Notes under the pieces: generated by a model
Database searches by the model: none
Seen by the model: only the letters and a program-made list of their open reading frames with translations
What the model was told of the DNA's origin: nothing
Shown here: positions 51,576-62,145 of the stretch, one piece after another
Layout: the number at the start of each line of letters is the position of its first letter
How positions within the stretch are numbered: position 1 is the first letter of the stretch
Program-made: the position numbers and the translations under genes
Assembly: GCA_963210315.1 (NCBI GenBank)
Contig: OY723268.1
Coordinates: forward strand, 124,001 to 188,000
Origin: Rhynchopus euleeides
Taxonomy: Eukaryota; Euglenozoa; Diplonemea; Diplonemida; Diplonemidae
Length of the DNA: 64,000 nt
Direction of reading: 5' to 3'

Positions 51576-53220
51576 CGGTGCTGCGCCTCAGCTGAGGCAC
51601 GCAGCGCCGCCTGCGGGTGTGGTGGTGCAGTGGGGTGGGCGTGGGAGGCTGTGTGCTGCAAAATGCGACACTTCCGCATGATGCCAGGTGGAGATCAAAG
51701 AGTGGGTGTGCTGGGGGGTGGGTGGGCTGCCCGTCGCGGCGTCGTCGTGGTGTTGGGTACGAAAAATCCCGCCGTGACCCCTCTTGAGCACCCCCCCCTC
51801 GGCACCCGATTTGCTGGCTTCGATGGGTTGAAACACTGGTGCAAAGACGGAGAGTGCTCTGGGGCTGCTTCGTGCAGAAAGAAGTGCTCTCTCTGTGTGT
51901 CGTGCCGGCTCTTTGTTGATGCATCCCCCTCCTCCTCCTACTCGCTTCTTGGCAACGTGGAGTGGTGAGGCTGCTCAGCCGATTATCTCATGCATCTCAT
52001 GCCGTCTGTTGGCTTCGGTGACTATAAAGCTGCCGCGGTGAGACGGGACATCCTTGGTGCCAAAAGCAGTGGTTGCCCACACCGAAAGTGCGCTGTGTTG
52101 AGCCAGCCAACACTGCTTCTCTGCGTTCTGATTCTCGGTTTTCCCGCGCAACCTGTGTGCGTGTGCCTGTGACATCCGATCATCCCAACCAAATCCCCCC
52201 CTCGAAACTGCCCTGGCCCATGCGCATGGTTTCTTTGGGATGCCGAGTAACTGCGCGTGACTTGCCATCTGCTGTTCCTTTTGACAGACAAATGTCGAAG
52301 CGGCCTGTCGTGTGTGCTGAAGACGACAGAAGGCAGTTCTCGCGCAGCTGGCGACAGTGCCATGCAGGGCCACGCGAGCCAGAACAGTTGCGAGGGGGCA
52401 CACGCTGATAAGAACGTGTGGGCACGGGTGTGTAAGCCCGCTGACGGTGCACGATGGAACACCCTAACATACAAATCGAATACAGCAGGACACCAACCCC
52501 ACATGCCTTGCCACGGAGGTGATCAAGGCCGGGACGTGGCGGCACGGCACAGGCACGACACGGGACATGCCCTCCGGTGGAAACCGGAGGCTCGCGTGCG
52601 GCTGCGGGAACAGCCGCATCGCATCCCGAAGAACGGAAAGGGGGGGGCAGGGGGTGGGGGTGGTGGTGGGCGGCAGAGAGGCAAAACCGAACGTCTGCTC
52701 CGGAAAGGCTTGTGGGTGACACACACACACACACCCTCTGACCTGTGTGGATGTGGCTCTGCAACAACACGGCAGCAGTTTGTGCGTTCAATAAAGTGAC
52801 ACTGCGCTCGCTCTGTTAAAAAGGTCGGCACCTTCGGGTCGTGTTGTCGTGTGGAGCTGTGTGCGTGTGAGGGGTGAAGCAGAAGAAAGGTAAAGAATCA
52901 CAGAGCTGCCCTACCTCGACTCGGGTTCGCTCTGCAGGGTGTGTCCGAGATCTAGCGATGTGATCAAAGCGAACGTGTCTTGTCAGAAAGGGTGCGGGAA
53001 AAATTCAGAATTTGCCGTGCTGAGGCGGGGTGGGCTGGGCGATGTCATTGTTTTGCCGTGCATCGAATCGAACCAACGAAACGTGCTGTTCGTGCTACAG
53101 GGGCTGGAAATATGCCCCTTTGAAGGAAAACAGAGATCAGAGCCTGAGGCTGAGAGGGCATGACAAGAAGAGGGCCGAACAAGACGAAGAAGGAAGGAAG
53201 GGGGGGGGGGGCACGCAAGG
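51576..53220. other. 5' flank of the EF-hand-like gene and unassigned spacer
   Basis: No ORF here is convincing on either strand. A CTATAAAG motif lies near 52021 on plus; G runs near 52640-52675 and a CA microsatellite near 52720-52733 are present. It must include the promoter and 5' UTR of the gene starting at 51575, but the elements cannot be placed. Confidence 0.4.
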
Positions 53221-53350
53221 ATGCGAAGCCTGTATTTTTTGTGTATTTTTTGTATTTTTTCATACATTCGGCGGTATACCCGGTATGTACCGGGTATTTT
53301 CGGTATTTTCGGTATTTTGGGTATACCCGGTAGATACCGGGTATACCGAA
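53221..53350. repeat. TGTATTTTT and GGTATACC minisatellite
   Basis: TGTATTTTTT repeats lead into ACCCGGTATGTACCGGGTAT-type inverted units. Family-1 copy E is inserted at its right end. Related tracts are at 58150-58222, 60340-60440 and 62061-62145. Confidence 0.65.
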
Positions 53351-53648
53351 AAGCGCCCTATCACTTCACAGCTACAACCGCTCTGATGAATTTCCTTTTG
53401 TTTGTTGCGTTGACGCTTCTACACCAGGACCCTGAACTGATCACACCCTGAGCCTGATGAAGGGTGGGGTTAGTGTATAGAGCACGTTTGGTTGCAGCTG
53501 TGGTGGGGCGCTTTCCGCTCACACGAGTGTGCTTAAAAAGCGCCCTATCACTTCACAGCTACAACCGCTCTGATGAATTTCCTTTTGTTTGTTGCGTTGA
53601 CGCTTCTACACCAGGACCCTCATCCGGAGGGACGTGTCCGTCTCGTTC

Positions 53649-55481
53649 TCAACGAGGCGGGCGCGCTGGTAAAAGTGTAGGTGGCATCGACACTGGTGGC
53701 AACTCCACGGGGTGTGTGGCCTGCGTCCCTCGCGTGTACGCGTCTGCGCGTTGGTCGTGGGTCGCAACCCAGTGTGGAATAAGTCGTATCTGCTGGCGGC
53801 GCGCTGTTGTGTATATCTCCTGCAGCAGGAGGTTGCCTCGGTAGTTGGCGCAGTGGCCCTTCCGGAGCGCGAACACCAGGCCGAGGTTGTCTATGTGGCA
53901 GGTTACGCTTGCCTCCCTCACACGCTGCATCATGCGCACCCCCTGCCACACTGCATACGCTTCCTTCAGGAAGATGTTCGTGTCCGCGTCGCTCCCTTCG
54001 AACGCCCCTTGGGACACTGACTCCCCTCCCGGCAGCACGAGCACCGCCGCCCACGCCGTGGATGACGCGTCTGTCCAGAGCTCACTGGTCGGTGGCGGGT
54101 TCTGCGGCGTATACCACTCGTTGTCCTCGATGAGGCGTGCCCGCGCCACTGTCTCCGCCTGCACCGACGGAGGTACTGCGACCCTGGAGTCCCATCGGGC
54201 GTTGTTTGAGTGCGTCTGCTTCGCGATGCGCCGCACGAAGGACAACACGGCTGGCATGTAACACATCGGTGTCCGCATCACATACGACTGCCAGACGAAA
54301 GACCCGAATACTCTGAACGCCCTGCGTGGTGTCGTGTGGCCGTTGACGACTTCCTTGTACTCTTCCCGTCCGAGGACTTTTTGCACCCAGGCTGTGTCCA
54401 TGTGGAAACGGTGTCGCGTCAGGTCGAAGTGGATCCCGAACACTGTGAAGTCCTGCAGCGGCACGCCGTGTTGTGTGTCGTCGAAGTTCAGGGCGGCCCC
54501 CACCTTCTCGCAGCGGCTGATGAAGTCGGCGTACCTCGCCTGTGCCTCTGGTAGGGAGTCTCCGACAGCGATGAAGTTGTCAATCCAGACTATTCCGTGC
54601 TCTGGCGGGAGCAGCACGCGTGCGCTGCGGTTCGCGATTGCCGGGGAATGTGACCACCCCATGCACATGACAGTCAGGAAGGTCTTCACGAATGTCTTTC
54701 TCTCCCCGCCTAGGCGCACTTCGAAATAGCGTTGGATCTCCTTGTGTACGGGGAACTGGTAGAACCAGCTGCGTGCATCTGCCATCACCACCCAGCTCGC
54801 CGCGGCCACTCGCTGTGTCACCTCCGTGATGTCCTGCAAACGCATGTCCGGTGGGCGTGTCATCAGTGCATTTAGCCGCCTTGCGTCGACGATGAAACGT
54901 TGGCCCCCAGACTTCTTGGACACGGTGAACGCTGGCAGCGTGAGGTACGGGTGTGCATCCGCCTCCGTCAGGACGCCATACTCAACCAAGGTGTCCAGGT
55001 GGTGCAACATGTGGCGTGATACCTTCCTCCCCGTTTTACGTAGTTCTTGGCGGGCCTCGGGAAGCAGTGCGTCAGCGAAAGCGGCTGGCTTGGTGATGAG
55101 GTCCAAGACCCCCGTCAGTTCGCCCTCGCTGTCCAACCGTCGCAGTTCCTTGAGATTGAGGCGTGAGGTGCAGATCTCCGCGATGTAGTCCTCTTCCTCC
55201 GACAGCTCCGTCTTCGCGTTGGCTGGCCGTATCACCTTCCCCCCCGTGCACACACCCAAGTCCTCCCCGTAGAGGTCCTCGACACCCGGACCGTACGACT
55301 CTGCGCTATCCACCTCGCTCCACGCTTCCTCATCACTGGGTGGTGGGTCGGACGCGGCTTGGTCGGATGTGGCATCTTCGTAGTAGCGGCGCGCTGCGAA
55401 CAGCCTCGTGGTCCCCGGGAAGTGGGTTGCTGTCAGGGGTTTTGGCTGTGTGCGCGTCGTCCCCCCTTGCTGTCGTTTTTT
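53649..55481 (-). CDS. Reverse transcriptase-RNase H, family 1 copy E
   Basis: Same RT and RNase H motif series as copy A; a few substitutions only. Start nominal. Confidence 0.82.
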   Translation of the reverse strand, partial: KKRQQGGTTRTQPKPLTATHFPGTTRLFAARRYYEDATSDQAASDPPPSDEEAWSEVDSAESYGPGVEDLYGEDLGVCTGGKVIRPANAKTELSEEEDYIAEICTSRLNLKELRRLDSEGELTGVLDLITKPAAFADALLPEARQELRKTGRKVSRHMLHHLDTLVEYGVLTEADAHPYLTLPAFTVSKKSGGQRFIVDARRLNALMTRPPDMRLQDITEVTQRVAAASWVVMADARSWFYQFPVHKEIQRYFEVRLGGERKTFVKTFLTVMCMGWSHSPAIANRSARVLLPPEHGIVWIDNFIAVGDSLPEAQARYADFISRCEKVGAALNFDDTQHGVPLQDFTVFGIHFDLTRHRFHMDTAWVQKVLGREEYKEVVNGHTTPRRAFRVFGSFVWQSYVMRTPMCYMPAVLSFVRRIAKQTHSNNARWDSRVAVPPSVQAETVARARLIEDNEWYTPQNPPPTSELWTDASSTAWAAVLVLPGGESVSQGAFEGSDADTNIFLKEAYAVWQGVRMMQRVREASVTCHIDNLGLVFALRKGHCANYRGNLLLQEIYTTARRQQIRLIPHWVATHDQRADAYTRGTQATHPVELPPVSMPPTLLPARPPR

Positions 55482-55483
55482 CT

Positions 55484-56560
55484 TCACCACTCGATCTTCG
55501 CCGACACCTGTGCTGTCTCGCGCGCGTGTGCGTTTTCCGCCGCTGATACGTAACGCATCACACCGTCGACCGTCGCGTGTCTCGAGAGGAGGCGCACCTC
55601 CTCCAGTGGAACGTTCTTTCGCGCAAGCTGTGTGAGTGCCCCCCTCCGCAGAGAGTGTGCCGTGAGCCCCCTCCGTGCCCGCTTGACGGCTTTTACCACG
55701 GTCCGGTAGGTGACGTCCGCCGGGAACAGTCTCGTCTCTCCTGCTCTGCGCGCCCTGCGGAGGCGGTGTCGGAGGATACGGTGTAGGTCCTTCGGCAGGG
55801 AGATCCCTGTGATGTGACCCATGTGGAAGGGGTCCGCCTTCGACTGGGTCCAGCGCACGTATATCGGCTCGCTGCGCTTTTCCGCTGTGACATCCTTCAC
55901 ATACAAGCGCAGTGCGTCCGAGGCCCTTGCCGCACCCCCCCACATGATGCCGAGCAGCAGTTTCACGAGGGGACGTGGCTCCTTCGCTAGCGCCTCCCGG
56001 ATGTTGTGGGCTGTTGCTGGTTCTGCTTGCTTCAGTGGTCGTAGTGCTCCTCCCCGTTTCAGCGCCCGCCTGTAGTCCGCCACAATTTGTTTTTACGCAC
56101 ACTTGTGAGCAGAAAATGTCACTTCACCACAGCCAAACGTGCTCCGCACACCACTAGCCTCCCCCATCACAGGAGTTGAGGTTTTGTGTGTGGAAGCGTC
56201 AACGCATCACAAGAGGGGGAACGCTGCGAAGCGTCTGAGTGCTGCTGCAAGGTTGTTGAGGTACTGGAGGGCGGACTGCACTGATAGCCCGTCCTTCCGT
56301 TGCTTCGTGACCCACAGCACCGCCCCTTCGTCGTGTGGCAGTGTTCGCCTCTCCGCTTTCATCCACCCTTCCCGGAACTGCGAGTACCTGTCGTATGTGC
56401 GGCGGAGGGCCCCCCAGTATGTGGGTGCGAGGGCTTGGGCCAGGGTGTGTTGCAGTTCCTGGCGAATGGTGGTTGCTTCCTCCGGGGTCACGCTCGTCTC
56501 GGTCTTGCGGGGGCGTCCCCTTGTTGACGGGGGGGCAGATGGTACTGCCTTCACATACAC
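55484..56560 (-). pseudogene. Tyrosine recombinase, family 1 copy E (interrupted by an insertion)
   Basis: Recombinase sequence near-identical to copy A lies on both sides of the inserted family-3 module at 56094-56211. The catalytic half is on the 55484-56083 side. Treated as a broken gene. Confidence 0.75.
56094..56211 (+). mobile_element. Family-3 A module inserted in copy E
   Basis: It runs from ACGCACACTTGTGAGC to the core (56193-56206) plus a few B-side bases, in the orientation opposite to its host element. It matches 26258-26146 and 38372-38260. No duplication of host sequence is seen at its ends. Confidence 0.75.
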
Positions 56561-56617
56561 TACCGCGGCGGGGGGGAGGGTCGTGGCCCGCGGGCGTCCC
56601 CTGCTGGTGTCGGGGAG

Positions 56618-57688
56618 TCACTGTCGCTTGCCTTTCCCCCCCCGTCCTTTGTGATGGCCCTTTCCCGAGTAGGGCGCGGGGCGGTCCTGCGTGTTACGCT
56701 CCTGCAGGAACCGCTCCTGAAACGCGGCCCGCCTCTCCTGTGTGTCGTCCTGCGTGGCCCGCCCCTCCCGGAGTAGGCGCCCGTGTGTCACCGCATCGTA
56801 CTTCGCTGGGTCCATAATCTTCGCCTTTGCCAGGTAGAGGCGGGCGCCCGCGCGCCCCTTCAGGAGAAAGTGCGAGTTCATAACGACGATTGTCTTGTGG
56901 AGGGCCTCGGTAAAGCGATCCGGATCATCGTCGTCGCGGATCAGTCCCATTGTCTGAAACAGAGCGTCGAAGGCCTGGATGAGCTGGTGTTGCCAGTCTG
57001 GTGAGCTCGGGGCATCGCTGAGCTCCGCCTGTCGGAAAACCCGGGATACCTCAGCTTTCACCAACCTGCGTCCGGGGACAGTGGCGATCGACGATCCCCA
57101 GGTCGACACGATGTGGGCGGAGAAATCGGCGGGCAGCTCGGCCTCCGTCCGCTGCAGCGCCTTCTGCAGGGTGGCGATCTGCTTCGCCTGCGTCTCCACG
57201 GTCTTCTTCAGCTCCTTCTGTTCCTTCTCCAGCCGGCCTGTCAATTTCAGCAGGTACTCCAGCGAGTTCGCCACGCGGAGATCGGTGTTCGAGTCGGCGG
57301 GGTGGTGTGCGTCCCTGTGCTGGAGGCCCGTGCCACTCTGGCTGTCCGCCTCGCTGTACTCCCCGTCCTCGCCTAGCTCGCCCGTCGCTGCTGCCAGGTC
57401 CGCCGCGGTCTCCTCGTCGACTGCCTGCCGGACCCATGCGCACTCGGGGCACACCCAGCCCCTGTCCCCTGCGCCCTCGAGCCATTCGGGGACGACGTGC
57501 GCCGGGATGTGCTCTCTCAAGCACGTCCTGACCGTGGTCCCACCGCAGTCGTGGCAGCTGAATGCGGTCCTGGCTGTGTGTGTAGTATTGCACGTTTCGA
57601 ATATGCACTCGGGGCGACGCTCTGCTGGCTCGTTGTCGGGGTGGGCGGGGTCGGGAACCTTCAGGGTGTCCCAATCCAGAGTGGCCAT
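56618..57688 (-). CDS. Gag-like protein, family 1 copy E
   Basis: 356 residues, near-identical to copies A and D, with the same cysteine finger, coiled coil and basic tail. Confidence 0.75.
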   Translation of the reverse strand: MATLDWDTLKVPDPAHPDNEPAERRPECIFETCNTTHTARTAFSCHDCGGTTVRTCLREHIPAHVVPEWLEGAGDRGWVCPECAWVRQAVDEETAADLAAATGELGEDGEYSEADSQSGTGLQHRDAHHPADSNTDLRVANSLEYLLKLTGRLEKEQKELKKTVETQAKQIATLQKALQRTEAELPADFSAHIVSTWGSSIATVPGRRLVKAEVSRVFRQAELSDAPSSPDWQHQLIQAFDALFQTMGLIRDDDDPDRFTEALHKTIVVMNSHFLLKGRAGARLYLAKAKIMDPAKYDAVTHGRLLREGRATQDDTQERRAAFQERFLQERNTQDRPAPYSGKGHHKGRGGKGKRQ

Positions 57689-58149
57689 CTTCTCTGTTAC
57701 GCAGCTCGGCGTAGTTACTGTTCCTCTCCTATTCACGCAGCTCGGCGTAGTTTCTGTTCCTCTCCTATTCACGCAGCTCGGCGTAGTTTCTGTTTCTCTC
57801 CTATACACGCAGCTCGGCGTAGTTTCTGTTCCTCTCCTATACACGCAGCTCGGCGTACTCCCTCAGCCCGTTCTGTTCCTCTCCTATACACGCAGCTCGG
57901 CGTACTCCCTCAGCCCGTTCTGTTCCTCTCCTATACACGCAGCTCGGCGTACTCTGTCCGCTTCTGTCACTCTTGCTCCCCTCTTGATTCTCTCGCCTGC
58001 TTGATAGTTTGATGCGTTGACGCTTCTACACACAAAACCCTGAACTGATCACACCCTGAGCCTGATGAAGGGTGGGGTTAGTGTATAGAGCACGTTTGGT
58101 TGCAGCTGTGGTGGGGCGCTTTCCGCTCACACGAGTGTGCTTAAAAAAA

Positions 58150-58222
58150 ATCGTTATCCCCGGTATGTACCGGGTATCGACCCGGTATACCCGGTATTAC
58201 TGGTATACTACCCGGTATACCA
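58150..58222. repeat. GGTATACC minisatellite
   Basis: Inverted units of CCGGTATACCCGGTATTAC type, the right-hand counterpart of 53265-53350 across copy E. Confidence 0.65.
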
Positions 58223-58663
58223 GATGCATACCCGTGACATACTGGTGATCCTATGTGTACATAGTGGACTTCCGCTGGTGAGGGGGTGCTGGAAGCGGGT
58301 GTTTGGGCGGACCTGATCTTCAGGTATCCAACACCTTCTTTCAGACACCCCTGAACAGGTGTTTTTCGGCAAAAATGGGCGGAAAACCATCCAGACGAGG
58401 TCCTTGGGTGATTGGTCCTTGGGGCTCACTGGGCCGAAGCTTCATCCGAGCTTCGCACTGAGTCAGCTCAGACCTATGGCATTCATCCCCTCAGATTCAG
58501 AACAGGAGCCCAGAACTGCGCAAACCCGAAAGCTCTCCTTCCGCACCAGTTGTATCCGCTGATTATGGGTCCTGTGTGACGATGGCTCATAGAACATACG
58601 GCTACATGGTGAACAGGACGCGATGTCCCATGTGGGAGATGGTCGCTATCCCACAGGGGAGGT
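58223..58663. other. Unassigned spacer
   Basis: No gene recognised; short ORFs only. Confidence 0.3.
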
Positions 58664-58692
58664 GTACGTGTTCCCCCCTGGGGGAACGTACG
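58664..58692. repeat. Palindrome with CCCCC/GGGGG arms
   Basis: Arms of GTACGTGTTCCCCC type and their inverse meet with almost no loop; one mismatch. First of a cluster with the 58753-58830 palindrome. Confidence 0.65.
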
Positions 58693-58752
58693 CCGAGAAC
58701 AGATGGGAGAATGTCGGTCCTCCCAGGGGGGACGTGCCACCTCCTTTATGGG

Positions 58753-58830
58753 ACATCTAGGATAACCTACATTCTCCTATCGGTTCTCCCAGGGGAGAAC
58801 CGATAGGAGAACGTAGACTATCCTAGATGT
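58753..58830. repeat. 78-bp near-perfect palindrome
   Basis: The left arm begins ACATCTAGGATA and continues TTCTCCTATCGGTTCTCC; the right arm is the inverse, ending TATCCTAGATGT. About 36 bp per arm with two small mismatched spots. It could extrude as a cruciform or form a long RNA hairpin. No element boundary recognised around it. Confidence 0.75.
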
Positions 58831-58943
58831 AGGTGAGAACACGTACGCCTCCCCTATGAGAGATGGTCGCCGTGGGATGGCCCATCCAGTCCGCCCGTGC
58901 GGATATCCCATACGTCCTGTACACCCTATACCAGCACCAAAGC

Positions 58944-59357
58944 TCATTTGAGAGAAACTGCAACAGACGTCAACCTGAATAGAGACAGGTCAGGGTTCCA
59001 CGCTGCCTTCCTCCGGCATGCATGGCACACACCGGATGGGGATGCCTTCAGTGTAGCTACCTTGTGAGTGTGAACCACACTATCATCGGTGGAGAAACCA
59101 GTCAGGAGGGTCGGCGCCGGGGTAGACGGTAGGTGCGAGGACTGAGCCACTCGACAGCCAACTTCTCCAAAATAGTGTCTTTGACCAAAGGACAATACCC
59201 GCCTGTCATGATCCCGTACCACAGAGACCCCCATATCCCGTGCGTCTGCATACGTTTGTGATGACGGGGGATGGAACCTGTCTAGACCTCGCTCCAGGAA
59301 CCAACGGCAACTCGGTGCCGTGGTGAAAAGCGTGTTCCCTTCTTCCTGACCTGCCAT
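58944..59357 (-). CDS. Hypothetical ORF (137 aa), unrecognised
   Basis: An ATG-started frame (MAGQEEGNTLFTTAPS...) of mixed composition, with one CHAC near its end. I do not recognise it; there is no membrane segment or repeat. Its length could occur by chance in this GC-rich DNA. Neighbouring sequence is unassigned. Listed only because it is not obviously low-complexity. Confidence 0.2.
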   Translation of the reverse strand: MAGQEEGNTLFTTAPSCRWFLERGLDRFHPPSSQTYADARDMGVSVVRDHDRRVLSFGQRHYFGEVGCRVAQSSHLPSTPAPTLLTGFSTDDSVVHTHKVATLKASPSGVCHACRRKAAWNPDLSLFRLTSVAVSLK

Positions 59358-61021
59358 GATGATACATTGACGCTAACCACCCACATGTGAACACGCTACA
59401 GCTAGGACACACAGAAAGAAGCAATGACTATCGCGTTACTAAACAGGCACACGGCACAGGAGGTCTGAGGGCTGCCGGAGGACACGGTGGTGAATATCTG
59501 TCCAGTCTGTATTCCCTCGGGTTTGCGATGCTTGGAAGTAGGAAGGCTTCGCTGTCCCGCAGCCCGACCAGCAGGAGATCACTGGCCCTTGAGGGTTCAT
59601 ATTCAGGGTGTCAGATGCCTCTGGCTTGTACAATCGTGGACAGCTGCAGCCACCCATAGCACATAAAGTGCTCACCCAAGGAAGTCGAGGAGTTCGAGCT
59701 GTTGAACCTGAACCAGAGGGCGACAAGCAGAGTGAAGACTATGCAAATCACTGATCCGTCGTGTCCCCCTTGGACCACGTTAAACTCTTCTTCCTCCCAC
59801 GCCTGCTTTGGCGGCTGGTAGGATGAATATGAAGACGACGACGATGCCCGCGACTCTGTATGAACATCTCTATGAAGAGTGGTGGAAAAGGACCTCGGGT
59901 GCCTTCTTTGTGGCATTGGGCGGCATTGCTGCGCATGAGAAGGCTGGGTTTTCTCCCTGTCGGTGGGTGTCGGTGGGTAGTGACCCTCTCTGTATTGCTG
60001 GGTTCTTCGCTCGCAACAGGCAAGCGTTGTTATCCCAAAAAATGGGTGTTTCGACCGCCTGCGCGTGCTCTAGGTGAAGTTCTGCACAGAGAGTACATAT
60101 TTTTGTCGGATTCCAACCTAATCTGGGTCGGTTTTGTGGTATATTTGCCCCAGGATCCGGGTTTTCAGGCCAAATACCCGTCGGATACCGGGAAAATAAC
60201 AGTATTTTTGGCCAAAATTCAAAAAAAATTGCCCTGGAGGCGGTCTGACAGCCCATTTTTGCGAGAAACTCGTACAGGAATTTTTTTCCAGAACATTCTG
60301 TCCAGCCAGAGGGCCAGAAAGTCACCAGAACGTGGTCCAAACGGGTCACCCCAGAAATACCGAAAATACCCGGTACATACCCGGTAGATACCGGGTATAA
60401 CGCCGAATGTATGTTTTTTGTATTTTTTGCGGGCCAAAAAATACAAAAAATACATGCATGGTGGCGTCGTACCGGTTTCGGTCACGTTTATCATGATATT
60501 TGAACGATTTGAACGATTTTTGGCCGTGCTCGTAGCATTCCCCGTTGAGGGGGTCGCTATTTCGTGTTCTCCTGGCCGCACGGAGGCATTGCCTTACGTC
60601 GCCTCTTCCTCTTTTCCTTTGGTGGTGTGTTGGTCTGGCACAGAGGGCGGGACCGTGCTGATATGCACAGTGACGACTCTCCCTTTTGTTTTGTGCCCGC
60701 CTCCACCGAGATTCGGCTGATGCCTCTCAGACTGGGGGCGGGCGGTCGCCGACCCTTTTCTGTACGAGGTTTTCCACAGGCTGCACACCTGCCCCGCGGC
60801 TGTGTGGCAGTCTTCGCGGAGTGCAATGCGAAGGTCTGGCCTGACGTGGTGTGACTATTTAGACTCCAGGTGTCTCCACCCTTCCTGGTCTGGGGAGCCT
60901 CGGTACCCAAGCAGTTTTCGGTCATGCCCTGGACCACGGCCGTGCTAGACTCCTGGTGCAGGCACCCGTCATGGTCCGGGGACGGCCCCCCCAGGCAGTT
61001 TAACGTCTTACCCAGGACCTT

Positions 61022-61022
<1 letters not shown>
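59358..61022. other. Unassigned repeat-rich spacer
   Basis: No convincing gene. The part 60100-60440 ends in GTACATACCCGGTAGATACC minisatellite sequence and TGTATTTTTTG units matching 53240-53320 in inverse orientation, so it probably includes part of an undefined repeat. The region ends in a poly-T tract of about 39 bases (61023-61061). Confidence 0.35.
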
Positions 61023-61063
<41 letters not shown>

Positions 61064-61067
61064 TTTT

Positions 61068-61440
61068 GGTAAAACACACCCCGTGTGGTAGAGAAAATAC
61101 GGCAAGAGTCTCGGTGGGTCGGAAGAGCAGATGGTTCCCGCAACAGCTCCCGGGGAGCGGCGGGTATTTCGCATAGGATGCCGGATGTGTGAACACGTTT
61201 GTGCGGTTTGCCCTGTGTTGTGTGAACATATGTGTATGTGTGTGTGTATGCTCCACCCAACCCGACACATTTTCTGTACTTCAGACAGGTAAGGTCACTC
61301 GACACGCGGGGGGGGGGGGGTTTTGTGTGTGTTTTTTCTGCCAGCCGACATCACTAGCGCCAGCGAGAAAAAAAAATGGTGGAAGCGATCAATGCAAAAA
61401 TCATCTGAAAGGAAGACTCGAGAGACTGCTGCTGTATTTT
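61068..61440 (+). mobile_element. Family-2 solo A/B unit
   Basis: A module from GGTAAAACACACCCCGTGTG, matching 31978-32317 of the family-2 element, then the core variant at 61381-61396 and a B arm ending CTGCTGTATTTT at 61440. It sits against the poly-T tract. Equivalent of a solo LTR for a split-direct-repeat element. Confidence 0.82.
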
Positions 61441-61599
61441 AAAGGTTTTTCATTTTTTACGTGAAGTCTGGAAACCTTGATGCCGCTCCAGACCGATCAA
61501 ATGAAGCTTGATGGGATGGTATCAAGGTTTCGATGTTACTGTTACTACATGGGTCGAATCGTCCATCTAGTGATACTCCACAGAGGCAGTTGCCTGTAT

Positions 61600-61632
61600 G
61601 TTGAATAGTATGACGACGTCATGGTATTCAAC
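61600..61632. repeat. 33-bp palindrome
   Basis: GTTGAATA-g-TATGAC inverted against GTCAT-g-GTATTCAAC. With the next palindrome it precedes a BED-finger-like ORF. Confidence 0.65.
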
Positions 61633-61656
61633 GTTAAAATTGTTCTCGATACCGTT

Positions 61657-61688
61657 GCCGCTCCATGCATGAGTATGCATGGAGCGGC
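61657..61688. repeat. Perfect 14-bp stem, 4-base loop
   Basis: GCCGCTCCATGCAT, loop GAGT, then the exact inverse. Its right arm contains the ATG (61679) of the longer form of the following ORF. Confidence 0.75.
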
Positions 61689-61747
61689 ACACACGAGCAC
61701 AAATCACACACACCCACACTGCAGGGGTTCTCATCCTCACACACAAC

Positions 61748-62002
61748 ATGTCTGGGCGCAAGGCGCACTGGTCGCAAGTGCACTTCTCCGCAGTGCAGAA
61801 CAACCTGGCGCGTAAGTGCCAGCACTGTGATGATGTTATAAAGGCAGTGTCTGGCACACGCCTCCAGACGAAGGCACCCACTGAGGTGGTGGAGCGGGCG
61901 AAGGAGGCGGGTACCATACTGCCCACCTGGTCGCACCCAAGTGCCTCACACCGGATCTCTCCCCACCCGGTGGTCCACCTGACGGATATGCGCCTCAACT
62001 AA
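61748..62002 (+). CDS. Small BED-type zinc-finger-like protein
   Basis: 84 residues from the ATG of MSGRKAHWSQVHF; the frame is also open from an ATG at 61679 (107 residues), but that leader is His/Thr-rich low complexity. The segment HWSQVHFSAVQNNLARKCQHCDDVIKAV followed by GTRLQTK resembles the start of a BED finger (Trp, Phe, CxxC, then Leu/His region), which is common at the N-terminus of hAT-type transposases. The expected HxxxH part is not clear. It could be the surviving N-terminus of a transposase or a domesticated finger. The two palindromes upstream may belong to the same unit. Confidence 0.4.
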   Translation: MSGRKAHWSQVHFSAVQNNLARKCQHCDDVIKAVSGTRLQTKAPTEVVERAKEAGTILPTWSHPSASHRISPHPVVHLTDMRLN

Positions 62003-62060
62003 TCGCGTTGTGAGTAACCTGAACCCGAGAGTGCTGAGTCCCCTACTGGGCCCCCACTAG

Positions 62061-62145
62061 TGTATTTTTTGGTGTATTTTATGTATTTTATGTGTATTTT
62101 ATGTACTTTTTGTATTTTTTGTATTTTTTGAGACAGGCTTTGTAT
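62061..62145. repeat. TGTATTTTATG/TGTATTTTTTG minisatellite
   Basis: About eight short T-rich units; related to those at 53233-53260 and 60415-60440. Confidence 0.6.

Larger units (their letters stand above)
53351..58142 (-). mobile_element. Family-1 YR retroelement, copy E (interrupted once)
   Basis: Read on minus: A1 58142-58027 with core 58026-58013, leader array, gag, YR, RT-RH, B1 (core 53606-53593), A2 (about 53534-53420), core 53419-53406 and B2 ending 53351. A small family-3 A module is inserted in the recombinase region (56094-56211), so the copy is broken with about one interruption; otherwise it is nearly identical to copy D. It lies within a GGTATACC minisatellite, parts of which flank both ends. 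Confidence 0.85.
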
